NCBI RefSeq assembly: GCF_030693405.1
Contig: NZ_JAUYAW010000022.1
Coordinates: forward strand, 1 to 43,888
DNA from: Phenylobacterium sp.
GTDB taxonomy: Bacteria > Pseudomonadota > Alphaproteobacteria > Caulobacterales > Caulobacteraceae
DNA length: 43,888 nucleotides
Direction: 5' to 3'
Position numbers and translations under genes: made by a program
Shown: positions 1 to 7,582 of the stretch, one piece after another
Numbering within the stretch: the stretch's first letter is position 1
Layout: every line of letters starts with the position of its first letter
The notes under the pieces: generated by a model
What the model was told of the DNA's origin: nothing
The model's input: only the letters and a program-made list of their open reading frames with translations
Database searches by the model: none

Positions 1-557
1 GGCGGGAACGACCAGCCGAGCTCCTGCAGCAGGGGCAGCAATTCGGCTCGCATGGCTTCCCGCAGGGAGGCCTCAGGCGGAGTCGTGCGGGATGTGGCCC
101 GCCGCGCCAGCCTGAACCATTCGAGCCCCCGCGTCTCACCGGCACGATAGCCGCACAGGTTTCCAGCGAGGGCAAGGGGCGCCTCATATTCATCCGCGTC
201 TGACGGATTGGGCGGTACCTTGCCCATCGACATGGGTTCGCCTTGGTCCTCCTCGGAAGCCAGCAACCACTGAAGCTGGCCATCCTGATAGGCCTTCGCC
301 CGGGTGAAGCTCGCGATATCGACGACCTCGGCCCCGATGGCCTCCCCGCACGCCTCTGACACGCGGGGTAGCTCGTCCATGAGTCGATCGTCGAATGCGT
401 GGCCGACCAGGACAAGCCATCCCGACGGCAGCTCGGCCATCGCCAGCCCCACGCCGACCTCCTGGCTCACCTCTCCCGCAAGCTCCAGCCCCAGACACTC
501 CAGCAGAGCCCGCCGTCGCTCCGCCTTCACCGCCAGCCAGCTAAGCCTAAGTCCCAT
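1..557 (-). CDS. Putative immunity protein for the adjacent toxin (partial, C-terminus off left edge)
   Basis: An open frame starts at the ATG at 557 and runs off the left edge without a stop, giving 185 visible codons. It begins MGLRLSWLAVKAERRRALL and later has a GWLVLVGHAFDD segment. I see no signal peptide or membrane segment, so it should be cytoplasmic and acidic. It lies 47 bases downstream of the toxin-like gene on the same strand, where an immunity gene sits in a polymorphic toxin cassette. The beginning and middle resemble hypothetical proteins I associate with Caulobacterales, but I cannot name a Pfam family. The coding frame is supported by third-position GC bias and continuous fit with no stop. 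The immunity role is inferred from position only; it could equally be an unrelated conserved hypothetical gene. Confidence 0.55.
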   Translation of the reverse strand, partial: MGLRLSWLAVKAERRRALLECLGLELAGEVSQEVGVGLAMAELPSGWLVLVGHAFDDRLMDELPRVSEACGEAIGAEVVDIASFTRAKAYQDGQLQWLLASEEDQGEPMSMGKVPPNPSDADEYEAPLALAGNLCGYRAGETRGLEWFRLARRATSRTTPPEASLREAMRAELLPLLQELGWSFP

Positions 558-604
558 TGGTCACCCCGTTTTGCTCCACAGCCACGATTTGCCGCCTACA
601 GCTA

Positions 605-1762
605 TTACTTGTTTTGATCCAATACTGGAGGCGCCAAGGGACTGGAAATGGCAGAAGCGGCTTTGCCAACATCAGGCGGGACTGTGTGATAAAGGATAAA
701 TCTGTCGCCAATAACCTTTTGAGCGATAATCTGATTTGGAGTCAGACGCGCGTCGAAACCAAACTTATCCTCAAACCGGATCAGGTTTTCCGATACACCG
801 TCCGGATACCAATACAGCGTCCTTTCTTCATTGATATAATCTCGTTTTTTTGTTATAGGTATCCAATTTTCTGCATCAACAACTTCATCACCATTTCTCG
901 GCCAATAGCCAACAAATGGCCTGGGTTCTCCATTCAATTTACTTCGCGTGATGCCGAGAAGATCGCCGAGATCCCCCTTCCCCTTCGTCGAAAGCCCATT
1001 GGACCAACGCTGAGCGGCACCGTCGGCGAATCCGGCAAATACGCCGCCCAGAAACGCCGCCTGGGCCGCATCATCCGATGAGGGAGTTCGACCATTTAAA
1101 TAGTCTTGCGCCATGGTTGTGGCCGCTGCGCCGAATGCGCCAGCGCGAACCGGGCCAGCTGGCAGCGCTGCTGCGCCGACGGCGCCGCCTATAGCGGCGC
1201 CGACGCTATCGGCGGCGGTCGATGGCCGCCCCTGTAGGGTATCCGTGCCAATCTGAACGCCAAGGCCCGCCACGCCCCCGCCGCCGATAATGGCGGCGAT
1301 TTCTCTGCCTGTCAGTGCGGCTGCACCAGCCAATCGAGGAGCGGCGGTGGCTACACCCACGGCAGGGGCGACCGCAGCGGTCGCGGCGACACCCATGACA
1401 GCGCCGCCCGCGTTACCTACGCCCCTGGCGACGGGACGCTGAACGGCGTCCAGACGACCCCTGGCCCTCTCATCTCGAAGGTTTGAATGGAAACTCTCGA
1501 CAAGATCCGCGCCATTCGCAGCCTGAAACGCCGCGTTTGCGCCCGCAGCGACATGGTCCGCGATACCGAGGGTCATGACATTTGCCGCTCCCCTCATGGC
1601 CGTATCGATCTGCATCGCCCCTTGCTGAGCCAAAGCGCTGGCCTTGCGCAGGGCCTGAGACCCTCGAACCGTTGCGGCAAGCTTTCTTTGCGCATCCAGA
1701 CGCGCAGCTTGGACTTTTGCCAACTTCTCTCGAAGGGCAACCGCCTGAGTCAACATGGACAT
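605..1762 (-). CDS. Candidate polymorphic toxin (Ala/Gly-rich pre-toxin region plus AT-rich C-terminal domain)
   Basis: 385 residues. Residues 1-60 are charged and helical (possible coiled coil). About 60-255 is an Ala/Gly-rich, repeatedly hydrophobic region containing VMTLGIADHVAAGANAAF and a stretch rich in GVAATAAVAPAVG. This style is found in phage-associated and secreted effector proteins ahead of a toxic tip. Residues about 260-385 form a compact polar domain (WYPDGVSENLIRFEDKFGF, DRFILYHTVPPD) encoded by DNA that is clearly AT-richer than the neighbourhood: 841-900 is about 35% GC by my count. There is no Sec signal. The start at 1762 has no strong Shine-Dalgarno; a second ATG lies two codons in. 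A C-terminal domain of different composition followed by a small downstream gene is the classical toxin-immunity layout. I do not recognise the C-terminal fold, so its activity is unknown. Confidence 0.5.
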   Translation of the reverse strand: MSMLTQAVALREKLAKVQAARLDAQRKLAATVRGSQALRKASALAQQGAMQIDTAMRGAANVMTLGIADHVAAGANAAFQAANGADLVESFHSNLRDERARGRLDAVQRPVARGVGNAGGAVMGVAATAAVAPAVGVATAAPRLAGAAALTGREIAAIIGGGGVAGLGVQIGTDTLQGRPSTAADSVGAAIGGAVGAAALPAGPVRAGAFGAAATTMAQDYLNGRTPSSDDAAQAAFLGGVFAGFADGAAQRWSNGLSTKGKGDLGDLLGITRSKLNGEPRPFVGYWPRNGDEVVDAENWIPITKKRDYINEERTLYWYPDGVSENLIRFEDKFGFDARLTPNQIIAQKVIGDRFILYHTVPPDVGKAASAISSPLAPPVLDQNK

Positions 1763-1902
1763 TCTGCGGCTGGCGCAGCCAGCCGTCCCTCAAGGTGTGG
1801 ATGGCCTACACTCGGCGTGCGTTCAGCACGTCAGCGGTCCAATCCTGCCATAAAGAGAATGAGCGTCCAGAACAAAGTAAGAACATTTGTCTCAGGCGCC
1901 CC

Positions 1903-4089
1903 CTACCCTACCGCCAACTCCGAGGCCTTCAGCGGCAGGCTCCGCACCCGCTTCCCCGTCGCGGCGAAGATGGCGTTGGTGACGGCCGGAACCACCGGCG
2001 GCAGGGCAGGTTCGCCGAGGCCTGTGGGCGGGTTGTCGGACTTGAGGAAGTGGGTCTCGATCACCGGGGCGTCCTGGATGCGCAGCAGGGGGAAGGTGTC
2101 GAAATTGGCCTGTTCGACCTGACCGTCCTTGATGGTGATTTCGCCGAACATCTCGGAGATGCCGTCGATCACCGAGCCCTCGATCTGGTTGAGCGCGCCC
2201 AAGGGGTTGATGATCTGGCGGCCCACATCGGCGGCGACCCAGACCTTCTCCACCTTCACCGTCCCATCGTCAGCGACCGCCACCTGGGCCACCTCGGCGA
2301 AATAGCCCAGATGGCTGTAGTGGAAGGCGATGCCCTGGCCCTGGCGGGGGCCGAGCTTGGTCTTGCCCCAGCCGGCCTTTTCAGCCGCCAGTCGCACGAC
2401 GCCGGCCATGCGTTCGGCGTTGAGGCCGCCCTGGCCGCCGGCCGCGGCGGTCTTGCCGAGCAGGCGCAGGCGCATCTCCACCGGATCGACGCCGCCAGCA
2501 TGGGCCAGCTCGTCAATGAAGGACTGGACCACAAAGGCGATGGCGTTGCTGCCCGGCGCCCGCAGGGGCCCCGTCGGCACGCCCAGCGGCATCATGGAGA
2601 CGTCGAGTTTGTAGTTGTCCAGGAACTGGGCGGGGAATTCGGTCGGCGCCATGCCGGCGCTGCGGGCGGTGGTCTCGCCCTCGCCGAAGGTGACGAAGTG
2701 GTTGGCCCAGGCGGTGATGTTGCCTGAGGCGTCGACCCCGCCGCGGAAGTGGTGGAAGCCCGCCGGACGATAGAAGTCGTGGCGCATGTCGTCTTCGCGG
2801 GTCCAGACCAGCTTGACCGGGGCGCCGGCCTCCCGGGCGATCCAGGCGGCCTCGACCATGTAGTCGTTCATCAGCCGGCGACCGAAGCCGCCGCCTGAGC
2901 GGGTCATGTGGACGATGACGTTTTCCGGCGCGATACCGAGGGTCTTGGCCACCAGCTGGCGGCCGGGCTCGGGCAGCTGGGTCGGGGCCCAGATCTCCAT
3001 CTTGCCGTCATGGAAGTGGGCCGTGCAGTTCTGCGGCTCAAGCGTGGCGTGGGACAGGAAGGGATAGAAGTAGTCGGCCTCCACCGTCTTGGCCGAGGCC
3101 GAAAGTGCTGCCTCCACATCGCCGTCGCTGCGCAGGGTCTTGCCGCCTTTGGCCGCCTTGAGGCTGCGGGCCTGGCCGGCATAGCCTTCGGTGGACTGGC
3201 TGGAGGTGGGATGTTCCGCCCACTGAATATTCAGCGCCTGGCGGCCCTTGTTGGCGGCCCACCAGCTATCGGCGACCACGGCCACGCCGGGCAGCAGGCC
3301 GTCGAGTTCGGTCCCGCCCTCGACCACGAAGGCCTTGCGCACGCCCTTGACCGCTTGGGCGGGGGAAAGATCGACGCTGGCCACCTTGGCGGCGAACACC
3401 GGCGCCTTGGCGTAGGCGGCGTACAGCATGCCCGGCAGGCGCATATCGATGCCGAACAGGGGCTGGCCGGTGACGATGGCGGCGGTGTCCACCTGCGGGA
3501 TCGGCTGGCCGATGATCCGGTAGTTCGCCGCGTCCTTGAGCTTCAGGCTCGACAACTCCGGCGCGGTCTGGACGGCGGCCTTGGCGGCCAGCGACCCATA
3601 GGTTGCGCGGCGGCGGCTGGCGGCATGAACCACGATGCCGGGCTCAGTGGTCAGGCTGGCGGCGTCCACGCCCCAGTCGGCGGCGGCGGCGGAGATCAGC
3701 ATGGCCCGGCCGGCGGCGCCCACCTGGCGCAGCTGGTCCCAGTGCAGGGGGGTGGCCATGGAGCCGCCGGCGAACTGACGGCCATAGGCGACCGGGTCAT
3801 TGCCGGCCTGGACGGTGCGGACATTGGCCCAGTCCACGTCCAGCTCCTCGGCGATCAGCATGGGCAGGGAGGTCTTGATGCCCTGGCCGATCTCCGGGTT
3901 CTTCGAGACGATGGTGACGATGCCGTCCGGGGCGATCTGCACATAGGCGTTGAGCTTGGCGAGACCGTCGGCGGCCGCGCCCTTGCCGGCGAAGCTGAAG
4001 GCCAGGATCAGGCCGCCGGCGCCGCCGCCGGCCAGCACGGCCCGGCGGGAGGGGGAGAAGCCCTGAGTGATGTTCTGAACGATGCCCAT
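1903..4089 (-). CDS. iorB: Isoquinoline 1-oxidoreductase-type molybdopterin-binding large subunit
   Basis: 728 residues. This is the large subunit of a xanthine-oxidase-family molybdenum hydroxylase, which hydroxylates an N-heterocycle or oxidises an aldehyde with water-derived oxygen. The N-terminus has a twin-arginine signal (SPSRRAVLAGG, Arg15-Arg16, then a hydrophobic stretch to about residue 40), so the enzyme is exported folded to the periplasm. The body carries the family's MoCo-binding signatures, including GGGFGRR and a C-terminal GLGEPALPP whose Glu693 matches the catalytic glutamate. The frame stays open upstream of 4089, but that part overlaps the small subunit; the ATG at 4089, just before the Tat signal, is the sensible start. 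It follows the small subunit by 5 bases. The true substrate cannot be told from sequence; 'isoquinoline' is the family label only. Confidence 0.88.
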   Translation of the reverse strand: MGIVQNITQGFSPSRRAVLAGGGAGGLILAFSFAGKGAAADGLAKLNAYVQIAPDGIVTIVSKNPEIGQGIKTSLPMLIAEELDVDWANVRTVQAGNDPVAYGRQFAGGSMATPLHWDQLRQVGAAGRAMLISAAAADWGVDAASLTTEPGIVVHAASRRRATYGSLAAKAAVQTAPELSSLKLKDAANYRIIGQPIPQVDTAAIVTGQPLFGIDMRLPGMLYAAYAKAPVFAAKVASVDLSPAQAVKGVRKAFVVEGGTELDGLLPGVAVVADSWWAANKGRQALNIQWAEHPTSSQSTEGYAGQARSLKAAKGGKTLRSDGDVEAALSASAKTVEADYFYPFLSHATLEPQNCTAHFHDGKMEIWAPTQLPEPGRQLVAKTLGIAPENVIVHMTRSGGGFGRRLMNDYMVEAAWIAREAGAPVKLVWTREDDMRHDFYRPAGFHHFRGGVDASGNITAWANHFVTFGEGETTARSAGMAPTEFPAQFLDNYKLDVSMMPLGVPTGPLRAPGSNAIAFVVQSFIDELAHAGGVDPVEMRLRLLGKTAAAGGQGGLNAERMAGVVRLAAEKAGWGKTKLGPRQGQGIAFHYSHLGYFAEVAQVAVADDGTVKVEKVWVAADVGRQIINPLGALNQIEGSVIDGISEMFGEITIKDGQVEQANFDTFPLLRIQDAPVIETHFLKSDNPPTGLGEPALPPVVPAVTNAIFAATGKRVRSLPLKASELAVG

Positions 4090-4094
4090 GGTCT

Positions 4095-4556
4095 TCAGGC
4101 CTCCTGGCCGGCGGCGCGCTTGATGGCGGCGCGGATGCGAACATAGGTGGCGCAACGGCAGATGTTCCCGGCCATGGCCGCGTCGATATCGTCGTCGGTG
4201 GGGCTGGGGTTCTGGGACAGAAGCGCGGTGGCCGACATGATCTGGCCGGGCTGGCAGTAGCCGCACTGGGCCACGTCCAGCTCACTCCAGGCCTTCTGGA
4301 CCCGGGCGCCGACCTCAAGCGCGCTGGCGCCCTCGATGGTGGTGATCTTGGCGTCGCCGATGGCCTCGATGGGGGTCATGCAGGCGCGGATCGGGGCGCC
4401 GTCGGCATGGACCGTGCAGGCGCCGCACTGGGCGATCCCGCAGCCGAACTTGGTCCCCACCAAGCCGAGGGTGTCGCGCAGCACCCACAGCAGCGGGGTG
4501 TCGGGCTCGACATCGGCGGTCATCGCCTTGCCGTTGACGTTGAGCTGGTAGGCCAT
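4095..4556 (-). CDS. iorA: Isoquinoline 1-oxidoreductase-type [2Fe-2S] small subunit
   Basis: 153 residues, typical for the family. The N-terminal plant-type ferredoxin domain carries Cys39, Cys44, Cys47 and Cys59 ([11 protein letters not shown]), and the C-terminal domain carries the second cluster set Cys98, Cys101, Cys133 and Cys135 (CGYCQPG and CRCATY). It passes electrons from the molybdenum centre of the adjacent large subunit to an acceptor, probably a membrane-bound cytochrome c in this two-subunit periplasmic type. It has no signal of its own, as expected if it is co-exported with the Tat-bearing partner. An AGGGGAACGG ribosome site precedes the ATG at 4556. First gene of a two-gene operon. 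Confidence 0.9.
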   Translation of the reverse strand: MAYQLNVNGKAMTADVEPDTPLLWVLRDTLGLVGTKFGCGIAQCGACTVHADGAPIRACMTPIEAIGDAKITTIEGASALEVGARVQKAWSELDVAQCGYCQPGQIMSATALLSQNPSPTDDDIDAAMAGNICRCATYVRIRAAIKRAAGQEA

Positions 4557-4659
4557 GCCCGTTCCCCTGTTCTGGTTTCCTCAGATACCGAGAGTACGGG
4601 CGCCGGGCCTGTAGGTAAACGTCTGTTCGAACTGAGCCCTAGCCCAGCGCGCGTATCAT

Positions 4660-4684
4660 CCGATAACCGGCTCCAGCTTATCGG
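4660..4684. other. Inverted repeat between TPM gene and iorA
   Basis: Perfect 7-base arms CCGATAA (4660-4666) and TTATCGG (4678-4684) around an 11-base spacer. It lies just after the stop of the upstream TPM gene and about 100 bases before the iorA start. It could end the lemA-TPM transcript, though no T tract follows, or serve as an operator for iorAB. Confidence 0.3.
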
Positions 4685-4692
4685 AACGCGCT

Positions 4693-5388
4693 TCAGAGCC
4701 GAGGGATCAGGATCACCGCGTCCGGCAGCTCGTTGGGGTTGTCGGTGGGGTCGGCGGGGAAGTGCTCGGCCAGGATGTCGCCCACCTGGGTGACGGCGGC
4801 CACCAGGCCGTCGGCCGTGCGCCCGGCCTTGGCCCCGGCCACCAGGGCGGCGATGGCGTCGTCCCAGCGCTTCTGGTCCACCACCGCGGCGATGCCCTCA
4901 TCGGCGATCAGTTCGGCGGCGTGTTCGGCCAGGGAGACGAAGATCAGGACGCCGGTCCGCTCGCGGGTCTGGTGCAGGTTGCGGGCCAGGAACAGCTCCT
5001 GGGCGTGACGGCGCGAGCGGTCGAGCTTGACGCTGCGGGGCGTCATGAAGCGGCGAACGGGACCCAGAGACCCGACGACGGCCACGAGGATGAACAGCAC
5101 CGCCTGCAGCACGAGCGTGGTGGTCAGGGCGCCGCGCACGGCCATTTCGGCCGCAGCCCCGGCCTGGGCCGCCGTCCAGGGGGCGAAGGCGTCAGGCACC
5201 GAGACCTGGACGCCGGCCAGCAGCAGGATGGCCGGGGCGGCGAGCGCCGTCAGCCCGGCCCACAGGAAGGGGGTCTCGCGATAGTCCGAGGACTCCTCAG
5301 CGATGACGCAATAGAGCTCGCCGCGGGTGCGGGTCTCGGCGGCGCGGACGGCGGCCTTGACCGCCTGGGTTTCCTGATCGTTCAGCAT
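4693..5388 (-). CDS. TPM-domain membrane protein
   Basis: 231 residues from the ATG at 5388. Residues 1-40 begin a TPM-type fold (MLNDQETQAVKAAVRAAETR, then GELYCVIAEESSDYRE). Two hydrophobic segments follow (FLWAGLTALAAPAILLL and LVLQAVLFILVAVVG), then a cytoplasmic or periplasmic TPM half containing RTGVLIFVSLAEHAAELIAD. TPM domains occur in phosphatase-like and membrane-complex-associated proteins; the biochemical role in bacteria is poorly defined. The frame is open further upstream, but the ATG at 5388 comes one base after the preceding gene's stop (TGAGATG) and starts the conserved domain. It is the third gene of the lemA-TPM-TPM operon, so the two TPM proteins probably act with LemA at the inner membrane. 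Confidence 0.8.
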   Translation of the reverse strand: MLNDQETQAVKAAVRAAETRTRGELYCVIAEESSDYRETPFLWAGLTALAAPAILLLAGVQVSVPDAFAPWTAAQAGAAAEMAVRGALTTTLVLQAVLFILVAVVGSLGPVRRFMTPRSVKLDRSRRHAQELFLARNLHQTRERTGVLIFVSLAEHAAELIADEGIAAVVDQKRWDDAIAALVAGAKAGRTADGLVAAVTQVGDILAEHFPADPTDNPNELPDAVILIPRL

Positions 5389-5389
5389 C

Positions 5390-6199
5390 TCACCAGCTCC
5401 CCGAGGATCCGCCGCCGCCGAAGCCGCCGCCGCCGCCGCCGGAGAAGCCTCCGCCGCCAAAGCCGCCCCCGCCTCCGAAGCCGCCGCCTCCGCCGCGACC
5501 GCTGCTGCTTGAGATCAGCAGGGGCAGGAGCCACCAGAGGCTGGAGCCCCGGCCGCGGCGTCCGCGACCCCGCCCGAAGGCGCCCATGAAGCCGCCGATG
5601 ATCCAGAGCACGATGAACAGGACAAAGATGATCGGGGCGATCAGCCCCTCCTCGCCCTGGGCGGTCTGCGCCGCCGCCTGCGCGCGGGCCAGGGCCTCGT
5701 CCTCCGGCAGGGCCAGCTGGTCGATGATGGCCTGGGTTCCGGCGATGACGCCGGCCTCCATCTCGCCTTCGCGAAACTGCGGCAGGACCACAGCCTGCAG
5801 GATGGTGGAGGAGAGCGCGTCGGTGAGGATCGGCTCCAGGCCGTAGCCGACCTCGATGCGGACCTTGCGCTGGTTGGGGGCGACGATGAACAGGGCGCCG
5901 GAGTCGGTCTCGGCCTCGCCGATCCCCCAGTGGCGGCCGAGCTGATAGCCGAAGTCCTCGATCTCATAGCCCTGCAGGTCGGCCAGGGTGACCACCACCA
6001 GCTGACGGCCGCTGGCGGCCTCCAGGGCGGCGAGCTGATCAGTGAGCTGGGCCTCGGTCTGCGGCGAGAGCATGTTCGCGCCATCGACCACACGGCCGGT
6101 CAGCTCCGGAAAGCTGGGCGCGGTCTGGGCGTGTCCCGTCCCGGCGAGCGCCAGGACGAGACCAAAGGCCAGGGCGCAGAGCGCGCCAAGCGACTTCAT
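5390..6199 (-). CDS. TPM-domain protein with glycine-rich C-terminus (YgcG family)
   Basis: 269 residues. An N-terminal signal peptide (MKSLGALCALAFGLVLALA, cleavage near GHAQ) leads into a TPM domain at about residues 30-160 (GRVVDGANMLSPQTEAQL, GRQLVVVTLADLQGYEIEDFG, IEVGYGLEPILTD). A transmembrane helix follows at about 185-205 (LIAPIIFVLFIVLWIIGGF), then an Arg/Gly linker and a tail of almost pure Gly, Phe and Ser ending GSSGSW. This signal-TPM-TM-Gly tail layout is standard for the YgcG family. The start ATG overlaps the lemA stop in an ATGA, implying translational coupling. The low-complexity tail is encoded at about 5393-5500. Confidence 0.88.
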   Translation of the reverse strand: MKSLGALCALAFGLVLALAGTGHAQTAPSFPELTGRVVDGANMLSPQTEAQLTDQLAALEAASGRQLVVVTLADLQGYEIEDFGYQLGRHWGIGEAETDSGALFIVAPNQRKVRIEVGYGLEPILTDALSSTILQAVVLPQFREGEMEAGVIAGTQAIIDQLALPEDEALARAQAAAQTAQGEEGLIAPIIFVLFIVLWIIGGFMGAFGRGRGRRGRGSSLWWLLPLLISSSSGRGGGGGFGGGGGFGGGGFSGGGGGGFGGGGSSGSW

Positions 6200-6876
6200 T
6201 GGGCCGGCGCGGGCTCAGCGGCGGGCGCAGGGGCCGGGAGAGGCGCAGGCGCCGGCGGAGGCGCGGCCGCCGGCTGATCGAAGCTGACCGTCGGCGCGGT
6301 CTGGGCCGAGGCCGAGGCTTCGAAGGTCTGCATGGGCTCGGCCCAGCCATGGACCGTGTTGGCCCAGATGGCGCCGGGGAAGGTGCGGATCTCGGTATTG
6401 TAGTCGCGCACGGCCTCATTGTAGTCGCGCCGGGCGATGGCGATGCGGTTTTCGGTGCCTTCAAGCTGGCTCTGCAGGGCCAGGAAGTTCTGGTTGGACT
6501 TCAGCTCCGGATAGCGCTCCTGGATCATCATCAGCCGGCCCAGCACGCCTGACAGCTGGTTCTGGGCCTCGGCGAAGCGCTGGAACTGGGCCGGGTCAGT
6601 GATGGTGTCGGCATTGACCTGCACCTGGGTGGCCGAGGCGCGGGCCTCGGTGACGGCCACCAGGACCTCCCGCTCCTGGGCGGCGAAGCCCTGGACGGTG
6701 GAGACCAGGTTGGGGATCAGGTCCGAACGGCGCTGATACTGGTTCTGCACCTCAGCCCAGGCGGCCTTGGCCCGCTCATCCTTGGTGGGAATGGTGTTGA
6801 TGCCGCAGCCGGCAAGCGCCAGCGGAACGACGATCAGGACGGCGGCGCGGGCGAGGCGGGTGATCAGTCTGGACAA
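6196..6876 (-). CDS. lemA: LemA family lipoprotein
   Basis: 226 residues from a TTG start at 6876. The frame stays open far upstream, but the N-terminus that makes sense is MSRLITRLARAAVLIVVPLA with the lipobox LAGC (Cys24). GGAGCG sits about 8 bases before the TTG and no ATG lies near. The body is a LemA helical domain (AAWAEVQNQYQRRSDLIPNL, then RDYNEAVRDYNTEIRTFPG). The last 45 residues are a Pro/Ala-rich tail. LemA proteins are membrane-anchored helical-bundle proteins of unclear biochemical role, usually co-encoded with TPM proteins, as here (ATGA overlap with the next gene). First gene of the operon. The start codon assignment is my choice; the family assignment is firm. Confidence 0.86.
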   Translation of the reverse strand: MSRLITRLARAAVLIVVPLALAGCGINTIPTKDERAKAAWAEVQNQYQRRSDLIPNLVSTVQGFAAQEREVLVAVTEARASATQVQVNADTITDPAQFQRFAEAQNQLSGVLGRLMMIQERYPELKSNQNFLALQSQLEGTENRIAIARRDYNEAVRDYNTEIRTFPGAIWANTVHGWAEPMQTFEASASAQTAPTVSFDQPAAAPPPAPAPLPAPAPAAEPAPAQ

Positions 6877-6962
6877 GGCGGGGCGCTCCAAAGCGGTGAT
6901 GGCGCAGTTTCGGCGCGAATGTGGCCCTCGCCTTGACCTGACGCAATGGGGCGCAGCGAGCC

Positions 6963-7565
6963 TCAAGCGCTGAGCGCCTCCTCCACCTGGTCCAGGCGGT
7001 CCTTGCCGAAGAACATCTCCTCGCCCACGAAGAAGGTGGGGATGCCGAAGGCGCCCCGGGCGGCGGCAGCCTCGGTCGCGGCCATCAGCTCGGCTTTGAC
7101 CTCGGGAGCCTGCGTCGCCTCCAGCAGACCCTGGGCGTCCAGGCCCGCAGCCGAGAGCACCTCGGCGACCACGGCGGGATCGTCCATCTTGCGCCCCTGC
7201 TCCCACATGGCGGCCAGCACGGCCTCCATATAGGCCTCGGTCACCCCGGCCCGCCGGGCGGCGACCAGGCCGCGCATGATCAGCAGGGTATTGACCGGAA
7301 AGTGCGGGTTCATCTGGAAGGCGGTGAGCCCGTGGCGCGCGACGAAGCGCCTTGTCTCCAGGTTCTCATAGGCGAGCTTGCCCTTGATCTCGCCAAACGC
7401 CTCCATGGGCGAGCGGTTGTTGGTCAGCTTGAAGAGGCCGCCCAGCAGGACGGGCCTCACCTCCACCTGCGCGCCGGTGCGCGCCAGGATCGGCCCAAGG
7501 GCCTTCCAGGAAAGGTAGGCGTTGGGACTGCCGAAATCGAACAGGAATTCCACGGTGGCGGCCAT
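6963..7565 (-). CDS. 2-hydroxychromene-2-carboxylate isomerase-like DsbA-family protein
   Basis: 200 residues. Thioredoxin-fold protein of the kappa-GST/HCCA isomerase family: FLFDFGSPNAYLSW at residues 7-20 places Ser13 where DsbA has its active cysteine, and GAFGIPTFFVGEEMFFGKDR near the C-terminus holds the cis-Pro and the family's GxxRLD-like tail. HCCA isomerases are glutathione-dependent and act in naphthalene-type ring degradation, but many homologues have unknown substrates. I start at 7565 because AAGGAG lies just upstream; a longer start at 7601 would overlap the preceding SDR gene. It follows the SDR by 17 bases and probably shares its transcript. Confidence 0.85.
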   Translation of the reverse strand: MAATVEFLFDFGSPNAYLSWKALGPILARTGAQVEVRPVLLGGLFKLTNNRSPMEAFGEIKGKLAYENLETRRFVARHGLTAFQMNPHFPVNTLLIMRGLVAARRAGVTEAYMEAVLAAMWEQGRKMDDPAVVAEVLSAAGLDAQGLLEATQAPEVKAELMAATEAAAARGAFGIPTFFVGEEMFFGKDRLDQVEEALSA

Positions 7566-7582
7566 CGGGCGTTTCTCCTTGC

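Noticed and set aside
2908..4146. Long plus-strand open frames across iorB and many other genes (for example 8724-10802, 11231-12670, 39869-41671)
   Set aside because: They are antisense to well-conserved genes, have translations rich in His, Gly, Asp and Arg with no recognisable motif, and are expected in DNA with strong GC bias at third positions.
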